From Corinectria fuckeliana (taxonomy: Eukaryota; Ascomycota; Sordariomycetes; Hypocreales; Nectriaceae): DNA of 64,000 nt. The translations under genes and the position numbers were made by a program. Each line of letters opens with the position of its first letter. Position 1 is the first letter of the stretch. This document shows positions 11,131 through 22,984 of this stretch, in pieces. The DNA is taken from NCBI GenBank assembly GCA_019137255.1, contig WPDH01000241.1, positions 2,745 to 66,744 on the forward strand, read 5' to 3'. Below the pieces are notes generated by a model. It searched no databases and was not told the DNA's origin. It saw nothing but the letters and a program-made list of their open reading frames with translations.

Positions 11131-14100
11131 ATGCCGACCTCGCTTCATCCCCAAGCCAAGTTCGACCCAATCCCCCCAGATCTCGACTTGAACGAAGTAG
11201 TCGACCGAACACCCAATTTCAAGTGGGTTCAGCGTGTGTCGAGAGCGCAGATTCGCAATCTCGGGCAACAGGAGTTCGAGAAGCTCGTGCTCATACATGT
11301 TGTCGCTGGAGGCAAGCCTCTGGTTATCGAAGGTTGGGATGCCGTTTTGCCAAAAGGCCTATTTGACGCAGATTGGCTAGAGCAAACATACAACAAGAAA
11401 CGTATGTGTTCCCGTTGGTCACCCAACTACCATGCTTCTAACATTGATTCTTCGCAGAGGAGAATGTCAGGGACATTGCCGGTTCGCACGATATCCCTAT
11501 GACGATCGGCCACTACTTGCGATCGATGAAACAGCTCACCAATCAATGGACGCCTAACAACTTTCGCGACGAGCGTCGCCAGCGACTGTACCTCAAGGAT
11601 ATCGACTGTCCTTCTGAGTGGCATGATGCACTTCAGAAGGTCATTCATCCGAACCTCTTCTACCTCAACGAAAACGCTAGTGAACATGGAGGCGCCAAAG
11701 CCCAAGAAGATGACATCTTCCGTGAGGAGGCTACGTCGGCCCCGGCAGGCGACCTCATGTCTAGCCTGCCTGAAGAAATGCGAGCACAGAATTTAATGTG
11801 TTATATCGGACATGAAGGAACATACACCCCGGCTCATCGCGAAATGTGCGCCTCTCTGGGTCAAAATATCATGGTAGAGGCCTCTAGCGACACAGGTGGA
11901 GAGAAGGCTGGCAGCTCGATTTGGTTCATGACTGAGAGCAAGGACCGCGAGGTCGTTCGTGAATACTTTCTCTCTATGCTCGGACATGACATCGAGATTG
12001 AGAAGCACTTTGCTCAAATCAATGCTTGGAAGAAGGCTCCCTTCGATGTCTATATCGTTGAACAAAGGGCTGGCGATTTTATCTTGATCCCCCCTCTGGC
12101 TGCTCACCAGGTGTGGAATCGGGGAACGAGGACAATGAAAGTTGCCTGGAATCGCACGACAGCCGAGACGCTTGAGCTTGGGCTTCACGAGGCACTTCCT
12201 AAGGCACGATTGGTTTGTCGGGATGAGCAGTACAAGAACAAGGCGATTGTCTACTTCACGCTCGATAAGTACCATCGCCAGCTGCAGGATATGGAAGCCA
12301 ACGCAGAAATGGCCCAAATGAGTTTTCTCGGCCTCGGTCAGGAGATCTTGCGCAATTCGCCGCGTGCAAAACAATTAGCCGGCGACTTCAAGAAACTCTT
12401 CGGCCTCTTCACGGAGATACTCGTGGACGAAATGTTTTTCGGCAAAGAAAAGGATGTGGAGCTGATTCTATTTGATTCTTGTATCACCTGCTCCTACTGT
12501 CGTTCAAACATCTTCAATCGATTTCTGACCTGTAAGCACTGTGTTCGCACCATGGCTGACGGAGATGAGGATGCATACGACGTGTGCATGGAATGCTATG
12601 CTATGGGACGATCCTGTGCATGCATGTCAGGTCTTCAGTGGTGCGAGCAGTGGTCTTGGTCTGAGCTGGTCAACAACTACGAGGCATGGCGGTCCATGAT
12701 CATAAAGAACGATGGCTACGTGGACTTTGACTCGTCCCCTCAACCTATCGAGGTTGCACGCCTGAGGGCAGCGAAGAAGACGGTAGCTCAGATATGCCAA
12801 GACGCGTTGCGAAGGCGGCCATGGAAGGATATCACCAAACAAGATCGCGAAAACACACCAAGTGAATCAGAGCCAGAAGGCGAAGACAAGGCTAAGAAGC
12901 GGAAGCGGAGAAAGAAGAAGAAGGGAGAGCTTCGCCGATGTCACGTCTGCTGCCACAAGGACTACAGCTACAGGGTCCACTCGTGCACGAACGTTGGCTG
13001 CGCCGAATCATACTGCTATGGCGTTCTATACAGAGCATTCGATATGGAGCCTCAAAAGGTGCTCGAGGACAACCAATGGCAGTGCCCGAAGTGTCTGGGC
13101 ATTTGCAATTGTGGACATTGCCGGCGGTTTGGCAACACAAACCCTTACACTCCCAAGAATACACTGCTCGGGCATGATACAAGGCCGATTGCCGATGATC
13201 GCAGCGTGGAAGCACTCGTTGATTTCCGCGTTCACAACCTGTCTTGGCTCAAGGCTGCTGGGGAGGAGAGCCGCAGCAAAGACAGCAAACGGATGAAGAG
13301 GCTACGGGATCTAGCCGACAATGCCAAGGCCCAGGATGCTACTGAACAGGTAGAAGCAGAACATACTATGCTGAATGAGCCTGAAGCCCAGGATGACTCT
13401 GCCAACCAGTCTCATTCTCCTGGTATGGACGGATACGGAGACCAAAGCCACGTCCTCGAACAGGGCGACGTTTCTATGGTGGAAGAAACTGGCGAGAGAC
13501 CGACCCAGCCTTGGATGATGATGGCATCTAGTGCCGATGGAGGCGTGCATACTCTACAACCGGTGCAGAACCCAGATCCCCTCGGGTCCCTATATCCCGA
13601 TCCATCCGCGGCCAGTCTGCAGCGGATTGGCATGGGTTACTATGAACAGGATGATACACCCGACAAGATTCTATTCGATCCGTTTCAGGCACCTTCTGAG
13701 GAAGCCATGCGAATACCCGAGCCGGATGTGCCGGAGTTCGTCAAGAAGTCCATTCGAGCGGCGAAGAGGAAGGCTAAACGAGAGAACGAAGATCCCGACT
13801 TCGTTGTTGGGAAAAGCCATCACAAAAGGCCTCGCCTCACCATCGGGCCAGATTTCTTGGACAGCATGGACCCGGCGTTGTTTGGTGGTATGCCCACTGC
13901 TCCTGAGGCTATGATGCACGAGCCTCTTCCAGAAAAGGAGGACCAGCCTGTGAACGAGGAGGCAGTAGACTTGAGGGCTTCAGAGAACCCCCCGGAGAAG
14001 GCCCCGGAGAAGAAAATGGGAGTGCCGATGTTCGACGCAAACGAGCCCCAGCTACGACACGCCAAGCCGAGAGCATCATATGTGGAGCTTGGCGACGTTG

Positions 14101-15287
14101 ATTCCGATGAGCTCGAGGAGGAGGAACCGCTACGTCCGCCCCATTCGCCGCCAGCTGCACCCACAAAGGGTAAGACCGCAGTTGATCTAGCTGCCGATGC
14201 AGTCCGCGCCTTGTTTGGAGGGACCCAGGAAGTCGGTAATCAGGGTGAGCCGTCCGCGCAGACCGGGCCGTCGACCGACCCTAGGATACCGAAAAGACGT
14301 GGCCGCCCGCCAAAGAACGCTTCAGCGGAGTCAACTCCGACAAAATTGGCATTACAAGGAGCCGCCACGACTAACGGGGCGGTGAGGCGGCCCAGAGGTC
14401 GACCGAGAAAGTCAAACTTATCCCAGATCACGGTGGCTGACGACAGTCCTCACAATAACGAGGACGGCACTGAGAATGGAGATGAAGATAGCAAGGTCGA
14501 AGGCGAAGCACGTAACAGCGATGACGAACATGATAAAGCGGTCGAGGAGCTAGAGGCGCAACTTTCCAAGGATCTGGCTACTGCTGATGCTACTGGATCC
14601 GGTGTTGAAGGAGGCCAGCGGCGACGACGAGGACGACCTCGGAAATCCGGGGTTACCACAATTGCTGCCTCCAGTACGGCTGTAAATGATTCCAGTGAGG
14701 AGGGCGGTCGGCCATCTAGGGCGGCTCGTCGAACGAGACGCTCAGAAGGGGCCGCTCCGAGCACTCAGCTTCTGTCCATGGCCGAGCGTATGGCACTCAG
14801 GGGCAAGAAATTTAAGATGGGCAAGCGGAAGCCTCATGGTAGCCCTGAGACCATCACGGTGGCTGTACCTGATTCGCCGACTGTGGCAGCTGGGGCAACG
14901 TTTACTCAGGGCAGTGCAGAGCGGTCGGCCAGTCCAGAGCGGAAAAGATCCAGTCGCAGGTCGAGGTCCAGCCCTGGCTACCAGAATCAAGGTCAACAGG
15001 CATCCTCATCGAAACCATCGGCCCACGGAGACAGCTCGCAAAGCCCAACTCCCCCACGGCCGAGGCGACATATTGGCCAATTAACAGTGGTTCGACTTGT
15101 TGAATCGGACTCGGAGGCGGACGTTAGTTTGGGTAACGACTCAGACTCGGGTTCGGACAGCGGCAAGGATATCCCTGCTCGAGGTCACGTTGCCAATACG
15201 GGACCGCCAAGTCGAGGACGGAGACAAGGAAGGGGACAAGGAAGGCCTAGAGGGAGGCCGCGTGGACGTGGCCGAGGAAGGGTTTGA
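11131..15287 (+). CDS. JmjC-domain, zf-4CXXC_R1 and AT-hook chromatin protein
   Basis: Exons 11131-11401 and 11458-15287 (56-bp intron GTATGT...TCGCAG) give 1366 aa. Residues ~190-345 form a JmjC fold; the iron ligands appear to be His217 and Glu219 (in TPAHREMC) and His307 (in LAAHQVW), an HxE...H set consistent with an Fe(II)/2-oxoglutarate dioxygenase. A Cys-rich segment (432-486) and a zf-4CXXC_R1-type cluster (~585-645, RRCHVC...CNCGHCRR) follow. The C-terminal half is disordered and basic, with AT-hooks near 1037 (KRRGRPPK), 1065 (RPRGRPRK) and 1143 (RRGRPRK), and an Arg-Gly tail. A histone demethylase bound to AT-rich chromatin is a fair inference; the substrate cannot be read from sequence. 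Confidence 0.9.
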
Positions 15288-15725
15288 TGAGCGGTCCGGG
15301 AGGCTCCATTGGTACGCGAGCAGGTCCTAAATAGGCACTTCGTGTAATTGCTAGGGAATGCTATCGAGACAACTGCCTGCCAGAATGATCATTGTATGAG
15401 TCAAATTTGACTAGTCTAAGTCTACCTCTTCAAGTTCACGGGCTGGGCTTTGTCGTCAATGTCCACAGGTACTAGTAACGTCGGCTTTTGGGTTCTAAGT
15501 CACGATCAGTCATTAACAGACTTCCTACCAGCGGCTAAGTGCGGGAACAGGTTTTGTCAAACGACATACCGTTGATGAGAACTTCTCATCACATATGAAG
15601 AATTGGCGACTAAGTCTCCCGTGTGCCCTAACCCTTATGATTATCATATAATAGGTTAATCTATGAGGTATCTACAGTCCAACTCTGTCAACCCTAAGCG
15701 CTATAAGGGACAAGTGATATTTTTC
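15288..15725. other. Convergent 3' flanks, JmjC gene and BET4
   Basis: About 440 bp between two stop codons on opposite strands. It should contain both 3' UTRs and terminators. The stretch 15640-15690 is locally AT-rich. No gene seen. Confidence 0.5.
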
Positions 15726-17154
15726 CTAAAGATTGAGTTGCTTCTCTAAGTCGTCCCATCGTCCTTTGCGCATGAAATCTAGCTCTCCAAGTCTTGCGAG
15801 CCAGGATGCCACATCACGCTGGTCATGGTCTTCTCGAGCCTGGCCTGTCAGTTGCCAAAGGGCGGCCGTGTATTCGACGAGCGCCTCGTATATCCACTTG
15901 ACATTGCCGTAGTCTTCTAGTAAGTCTTTTATATCAACGATTTCGCGCAGAATGTACGATTTACGCTCGTCGACCGTCAGCTTTGGGGCGATTGGTGAAC
16001 TACCATCTCGCTCGACAAGATTCAGGACTAAGTATTGGTGGTAGAACCAGAGGGACTGGTCCTCAGGTCCTACGTTGAGGGCCTGTCGAATGAGATCGAG
16101 CTCTAGAAGTCCGGATTAGCGATGACGTGCGGCTAGTACGAGGGCGATGCCGACCTTTATCGAGGAAGGCCTTGCGGGAGTTGTCATCCGATTTACGCTC
16201 GCTGAGCAGCCTCGGAATCAGTTGGCTACGGTTATGCCAAGCGGAGAAATTTGAAAGATCCGTGTGAATCATCTTGAACGTGTACTCAAACTCGTCCTCG
16301 ACCATGCTCCGCCCGTCCAGCACGGGGCTCTCTAGTTGCGTCACGACGTGGCGGCGGTAGCCCCAGGCATGGAAGTTGCGGCGGTCTTTGTTCAGCATCT
16401 TGCTGACGAGACCTAGCTCTTCGTCCCAAACCCGACGGGCGCCAGCGACTTCGAGTCTCTCAGTAGCCTGCTGCAGAGCCCATAGGCGGTAGTTCCATAT
16501 CCAGTAGCATTTCGGGAACTCCATGAGAAGCGGGACAGTAAAGGCCAATTCGGCGCGAATCACATCTTCATCCTGCGCCTGTCGCGATATGTCATCTGCG
16601 GCCGGCGTAGATTCCAGGTCAAGAATTGTACCACTCTTCCCAGCTGTCGGGGGGTTGAGGGCTCGCGGGGTCTCGGTCGAGCATGAGGGCAACAAAGCGG
16701 CGGAAGAGGTTGTGGGAATGTCGGTCGCTGAAGTACTCGGCAACTCCTTCGAGGGCAACGACCCAGCCGATCGTTTGGATAATGAGCCAGATGTTAGACA
16801 GCGCCTGCGGGCGTTCCATATCGAGTAGTATTCGGGGTTAAGACGGAGGAGCTTGGATGTGAGGTGGAAGGTGTCTTGGTCGTAGCGACTCTCGGCGATC
16901 TGTAGGGCGACAGGTTAGAGAAGGTTCGGTTCGTCGATCCCGAGAATGAGCTAGAGCGCTTCTGACCTGCAGACGGATTTGGTCTTCCAAAGCCCGGTAT
17001 TTCTGGATCTTTACGACGTCTTGTTGACGTTGCTCGTCACTTCGGAACCGCGCAGTGCGGGCTACGCCGTGCTAGCCGACCTTGTATCAGTCAACAGTGC
17101 TGCCTCACGGGTGGAGTAGCCTCCACCTCTAGGTATAGGACTCACGCTGGTCAT
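15726..17154 (-). CDS. BET4: Rab geranylgeranyltransferase alpha subunit
   Basis: Four exons on the minus strand: 17154-17146, 17071-16967, 16899-16155 and 16102-15726, giving 411 aa. The first exon encodes only MTS. Joining restores MTSHGVAR..., then DEQRQQDVVKIQKYRALEDQ, typical of fungal Bet4. Prenyltransferase-alpha repeats are visible as YYSIWNARRR, YWIWNYRLWAL, FHAWGYRRHVV, FSAWHNRSQL and QSLWFYHQYL. A Ser/Thr/Pro-rich insert of ~60 residues lies between the first and second repeats, as in filamentous fungi. With Bet2 and the Rab escort protein it adds geranylgeranyl groups to Rab GTPases. An LTR retrotransposon ends only 122 bp upstream of the start codon. The third intron (52 bp) ends TCTAG. 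Confidence 0.93.
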
Positions 17155-17269
17155 CCTGCAAGCGGCATAGAGGCTTGAGTGTGAGCAAAATTAGGCCGAC
17201 GGAGATGGCGGGGGATGTTGCGCGGATGACGACGTTGAGGTGGCGGGGGGACTCGGGGGATCGGACGGA

Positions 17270-17274
17270 AAGTA
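17270..17274. other. Candidate target-site duplication, left copy
   Basis: AAGTA here and again at 22985-22989 directly after the right LTR. It abuts the left LTR if two extra bases (AG, shared by both copies) are counted as LTR; otherwise it is offset by 2 bp. Confidence 0.55.
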
Positions 17275-17276
17275 AG

Positions 17277-17493
17277 TGAAATACGGTCACCCGAAGGGGC
17301 AAAAAGGAAGCTATCGTCTCAAAAGGTCGGATTGAATAAATTAGGATAGTTGGAGGTTGTAGGGGAGAAGCCCTAGCGGCTTCTCCCCGAGGGTCACTGC
17401 AGCACAGTGCAGACCTATAGTGCCTGGGGTCTGTAGTACTGTGCTTGCCATGTGATGCTCGGCACGTGATGTGACAAGACCCGGTCCTTTACA
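17277..17493 (-). repeat. Left LTR (3' LTR of the element)
   Basis: 217 bp, about 20 differences from the right LTR by eye, all transitions. Here the mutated positions are C to T on the plus strand (about five, mostly CpA to TpA). It contains a perfect 11-bp hairpin, GGGGAGAAGCC/GGCTTCTCCCC (17362-17388), and a second imperfect stem-loop around AGCACAGTGCAGACC. Confidence 0.9.
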
Positions 17494-17836
17494 CTCCCCC
17501 TCGCATGATTATCCCTCCATCAAATACCACAATAGGTGGATGCCTCTACGGGCGAAAACTACTGTAAGAAGCATCCAGAAGAGACTAAAGGGCCTGGAGG
17601 GTTAAGAGCGGAAAGTAGTAAAGAAGAGAGGGCGGTAAAGGTCTTATCTTATCAGTCGGGGTAGTACTAGGCCAGAATAGGAAAGATAGTAACTTAATAG
17701 CTTAAGATTTTTATATTAGATTTAGGCTCTTTAGCTAAGCTAGGTTATAAGGGCTAGAGAAAGCTATTAGGGCTAAAAGAGCCTAAAGTGCTATAAGGGT
17801 TATAATAGCTTATTTATAGGTATAAGAGAGCGGGAT

Positions 17837-18190
17837 ATGCTTTATTTTGAGAAGCTTAAGGAAGTAGATATAACCTTTCTTATTAAGGGGCTTTATAAGG
17901 CTATTAGCAGCTATTTTCTTAGTGTTAATATAGCAGATTTTAATAATACTAGTCTTAATCTTACTATAGAAGTGGTGATAGTTAATAGTAATATACTTTA
18001 TGTGAGAGTAGAAGACCTTATCTTTAGTAAGCTTAATAGCAGCTTTATTGTTATTATAGATAGTAATAGGGGTATTTATAATATGCCTAAGCTCTCTAAG
18101 AAGGTTATAAATCTAGAGGACTTTCTTTACGTACTTAGAGATATTATAATACTTAGCTTTCTAAGTGGATTTGTATATACACTTATGTAG
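17837..18190 (+). other. Chance open frame inside the retrotransposon
   Basis: A 117-codon frame on the strand opposite to the element's coding strand, made almost entirely of AT-rich codons. It survives because RIP removes CpA and leaves few stop-forming contexts here. I see no domain and do not regard it as a gene. Confidence 0.6.
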
Positions 18191-21100
18191 GCTACTATGC
18201 TAAGAGACTAGGTTACTATATATAAAGATAACTTAGCCTTTAGTTAATTTAGTACTAGTTAAATCGCTAGTGAAGTTAGTATTATAATAAGCGAAGAGGT
18301 TAAAGGGATTTTAATGTGTAATTTTAGTCTGATAATAGTATATAATACTTAGATTAGTGTGATCTTTAAGGTAGTAAGATACTTATACTATAGCTTTAAG
18401 CTGCTTATTAGTTAGCTAGGAAAGGGATTATACCTAGAAGCTTATAGTAAAGGTAATATTAGGTTAGGTCTGTATGATAAGATAGTTTAGCTTTCTAATA
18501 AGTGTATAGTAGGGGGTCTAAATAGTAGTATTAGGAAGGGTAGAAAAGGGAAGTATAGCTAGCTTCTTATAACTAGGGACTATAAGTATAGTAGCTCTAA
18601 AAGTGCTGCTAAGGTTAAGATTACAAATAATATCTTTAATAAAGCTTTGCTGTGAGAGGCTAATACTATCTTTAAGCTCTGTGATAGTAATATTAAGAAA
18701 GTGAGTAGGAAAGCTGTAGTTAGAGACTAGAAGCTTTCTACTAAGGTTAGTAATAATATTAGAGATATTAACTATAGGTAGTGAGAAGAAAAGCAGGTTG
18801 TTAATATAGGCGGCTATAATAATACTATTTAAAGGGTTAAAATAGACAGAGTGGTTACTTATAAGCTTCTTAAAGCCTAAAAAGGTAAGCTTATTAGAAA
18901 GGCAGCTCTCTTAAGTGTTAGTAGACTACTTAAGGCTATAAAGAGGCTAATTTAGCTAGATAATCTTATTGCTAGTCTAGCTAAGCTTAGTAATAAGGTG
19001 TTAGAAGTGGGGGTCTCTTATAAAGTTAGAAAGCATAAGAAATTACTTTATATAGAGAGTTTTCTTAAGTATACTATAAAGAAAGATAGTAATAATATTA
19101 ACTTAGCGGGTAGTATAACCTAGTTATACAGCTAAGATAATAAGAATATACTAAGTAGTAGAGATTATAGTTAAAGTGTTAGTCTTAAAGAAGTTAACAC
19201 TTTTAACCTGCTAGAAGCTATATATGTAAATATAAGTCTTATAATATGTTATATTACTATATTTATTATGTTTATACTTAAAAGCCTAGGTGGTAGTAAG
19301 TAAAGTAATACCTAGAATAGTATTATAAGGGTTAAGAAAAGTAAAGGTGCTAAGCTTAATAAGCTGGCTGATCTTCTTATAAATAGTTTTATGTTATTTC
19401 TTAGTGTTACTAAAAGTTATAGCCTTTCTAGTAGAGTAAGAAGGTGTAAATAAGAGCTAGAAAGATATAGTTATAATTTTGTTAATAAATTTATTAATAA
19501 TCTTAACCTGTTAGTCATGCTAAAAAGCTCCTTAAGGTCTTATATAGACTATCTTATTATAAGGTGAGTGTTTCTTATAGATAATAAGGTGAGTAGTAGT
19601 GATAATACGCTTATTAACTAGGTTTTAGACCTTATAGAGGTAATAGCCTTAGAAGCTAACTAAGATGCCCTTCTAACTGTGAGGGTTAAGCTTAAGTCTC
19701 TTCTTATTGTTTTTATTAGTAGATTTAGCCTTAATAGTAATAGTAGCATATAAGCTAAGCATATAAAGGTGAGAGATATTAGGCTTGTTATTATTATTAG
19801 GCTTAAAACAGTCTTAAAAGACTTAATAAGAGGACTTCTAGAGAGGAGTATTATTATTATAGAACTTAATAGTAATATAGTTTAAGATTATTATAATAGT
19901 ATTAGCTATATAATCCTAATACTTAAGAGGAAGAGAAATAAAGTCTGTAAAAGCAGCTTATATATAGTTTAGGATTATATAGTTAGAGTGCTTATAGAAG
20001 CCTGCTTGCTTATAATAATAACTAGGTGTTTAAGATGTATAAATATAAGCTATATTAAGTAGAGTAAGAAGTTTAGGACTGTTAAATTCCTAGCTGTTAT
20101 TAAAGCAGATCTTAGCAGGATAAGTGCTTATTATATAATAAAAATACTTAAAGAGGCAGTAAAGAGTAGTATTAGTGCTAGTCTTACTATAAAGAGTCTT
20201 AATCTAGTAGTAGTAAGACTTATTATTAGTTATAAGAGTAAAGTAGGTAGCCTTAGATTTAGCAGTATAAGAGATAAAATAAAGGTTAATATAAACTCTT
20301 TAATAGGGAAGAGATATATATTTATAATAGATCTTTAGGGTTTAATATATTATGTTAGCATAGTCGTAGTAGTAGTATACCTTCTTCTTAGGCGGGTAAA
20401 GATATTTAGGACTGCTTATAGTCTCTCTAACTATATAGATAATATTATTATAACTTATATAAGCTAGGTGGTAATATTATAGCTTACTATTAAAGATTTA
20501 AGCTTCTATAGCTATTATAGTAATAAAAGTAGCTAAAGTTAGTGATCTCTTCACAGGAAGGTAAAATCTAGTGCTATATAGTAAGATAATAGCTATAAGG
20601 TAGCTATTAGAGTTAAAAATACAGTTCTTAAAGAGGAAGCTGCTTTTAAGATAGGTCTTAAGGCCTAAGAAGATATTAAGAGGAAAAGTTACTATAAAAA
20701 GCACTTCCCTAAGGACTATAAAGGTTGTGTATTTAGAGAGCTTAAAAAAGAGCTTAACTATACTAATATAAGAGGGCTTAATAAGGCTGCTACTAGTTAT
20801 AATAGTGCCCTATTAAATAAGAGGAAATACTTTATCTTTCTTAAACTATTTAAGGTTGTTAGTAATATAATAGTTAGAGCTGAAATCCTAAAGCTAGTAG
20901 TTTTTACTATAGCTATAATTAGTATAAAAGGTATTCTAAGTTACTAGAGACTTTAAGATATTAGGATTAGAGGAAGGATCTGCTTTCTTAGCCTTAAGTA
21001 TAGAGGGCAAAGAGGAAAATTCGTCTGTAGTAATAGCTCTAAATATAGAGGATAACTCCTCCTGTTTCTAAGACTTGTAGAGGCTAGCTATACTAAGAGT

Positions 21101-22767
21101 ATATTTAGTAGCCTATATAGAGGTATAAAAAGCCTCACAGAAAGCAGATATTAAGGACTGATTAGGTAGAAAAGAGGTGTAGTAAGAGGTAGTATCTTAA
21201 GCTTAAGAAAGCAATATAATAGCAGGCTTAGAAATCTAGTGGTTAGTAGTGTTATAAGGGTTGCTATTACCTTAAGGTTATAATAGGTGCTTCTTAGGAT
21301 GTAAGGTGTAATAGTTAGGGCGAATATAACCTTATTTCCTATAGCTGTAATACTTCTTATTAAAGTTAGGGTTTTACTTTAGCTTTTCTGTAAGCTGATT
21401 AGGCGTAAGGCGGCTACCTTAAGAGTTAATAGAGTCTTTAGAGGAAGACTTTCTAGTGTTAGGCTTAGTGTTATTAGCACCTTAGGACTTTAATAACTGA
21501 TTCTAAGAGGAATAAGAGCTCTTATTAATATTAGTAGTAGTATAAGAATTAAGTTGTCTGTTATTAAATTATTAGTCTAAAGAGATAGTATTATTATAGT
21601 AATTCTAGAAGGTATTCTTAACAGTAAGATAGTTAGGAATCTTATCAGAAAAATGCTAAAACTTATAATAAGTGTTAACCTAGTTAGAAAAGGTAAGGTA
21701 GAGAGAGTTATAAAAGAGGTGGTAGACTTGCCTATTATTAAGGGTGCTACTAGTAGTCTTTAGCTGTATAAGAAGCTAGGTGAATTTTATAATATAAAAA
21801 GAGCTGTTATAGATGTTCTTACACTTTAAGGACTAAAGTTAAGAGTAAAAATAGTCTTCTTAAAGGGAGTTATAGTTATAATATTATGACTAAAGGGTAA
21901 GAAAGGCTTAAGATCTAGAGGTAAATCTCTTAATAATTATTTTCGCCTCTCTTTTAACTAAGCCTTAGATCTGATTAAGGAGCTTACCTTCCCTAAGGGA
22001 AGAGAGTATAATAGTTATATTATAACTAATAGTAGTAAGAGTGGTTATAATAAATAAGCTCTATAAAGGCTAACCTTTTATATTCTTAAGGTGGCTAGAG
22101 TTAGGAAGAATAAGTAAGAAGTAAGTTAAATAAATAGCCTTATAATATTACTTCTTATTAATACCTATCTTTAAGTAGTAGAATATTATAATATAATAGG
22201 TCTTTAGCGTATATATATAGGTAAACTCAGCAGGAATACTATAAGAGAGGCTATTACTAGTATTATGCTAGGATAAAGCTATAGTAAGAGTAGGTTTAGG
22301 TGTGAAATTATAATCCTAAGGTTCTAGTAATAGAGAGAGAGATTATAGAGAAAGAAGGCTATCTTAATTTAATAACAGGTAATCTAGAGATCTAGAAAGA
22401 AGGCTGTATTAATACCTAGGACTGCTTATAAGGTAAAGCTATAATAGATAAGGTGCTTAAAAGAGATAAAAGTGAGGCTATAAAGGGCTAGGCTGCTCAC
22501 AGAGTAAAGCTATAGTTAAAAGAATTTAATAGAATAGGGAATAGATTAGACTGTAGAAGCTAAGGCTGCTTATAGAGTAAAGCTAGTGCTAAAGAGAGGC
22601 GGGAAGAGGGATATAAGGGCTTTAAAGCTAAAACTCATAATATAATAAAGGTCAGGATTATAAAGGTGAAATCTAAAGAAATCACGCTTTAAAGCAGCAA
22701 AAAGAAGGACTGCTAACTAGGGTGTGAAAAAAGAATACATTAGGGTAAGGCCTAGGCTTATAACTAG

Positions 22768-22984
22768 TGAAATATAGTCACCTAAAGGGGCAAAAAGGAA
22801 GCTATCATCTCAAAAGGTCAGATTAAATAAATTAGGATAGTTAGAGGTTATAAGAGAGAAGCCCTAGCGGCTTCTCCCTGAGGGTCACTACAGCACAGTG
22901 CAGACCTACAGTGCCTAGGGTCTGCAGCACTGTGCTTACCATGTGATGCTCGGCACGTGACGTGACAAGACCCGGTCCTTCACA
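22768..22984 (-). repeat. Right LTR (5' LTR of the element)
   Basis: Same length as the left copy. About 15 positions are mutated relative to it, mostly G to A on the plus strand (TpG to TpA, CpG to CpA), the opposite strand bias from the left LTR. Inward on the minus strand the sequence AGTTATAAGCC may be a RIP-altered primer-binding site. Confidence 0.9.

Larger units (their letters stand above)
17277..22984 (-). mobile_element. RIP-mutated LTR retrotransposon, 5.7 kb
   Basis: Two 217-bp direct repeats (17277-17493 and 22768-22984) flank an AT-rich interior with no intact gene. On the minus strand each LTR begins TGT(A/G)AAGG and ends TTTCA. A purine tract, GAGGGGGAG, at 17494-17502 (minus strand) immediately precedes the left LTR, which marks that LTR as the 3' one. 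Near 21303-21353 the minus strand shows a fossil gag zinc knuckle with the CX2CX4HX4C spacing, Cys and His codons converted to Tyr. Together these orient the element right to left. The superfamily is unresolved; size and a single knuckle would fit Ty1/copia or a short Ty3 element. All interior frames are broken by TAG/TAA, as RIP would produce. Confidence 0.9.

Noticed and set aside
17837..18190. 117-codon plus-strand frame inside the AT-rich element, as a gene
   Set aside because: Opposite to the element's coding strand, made of AT-rich codons, no recognisable domain.
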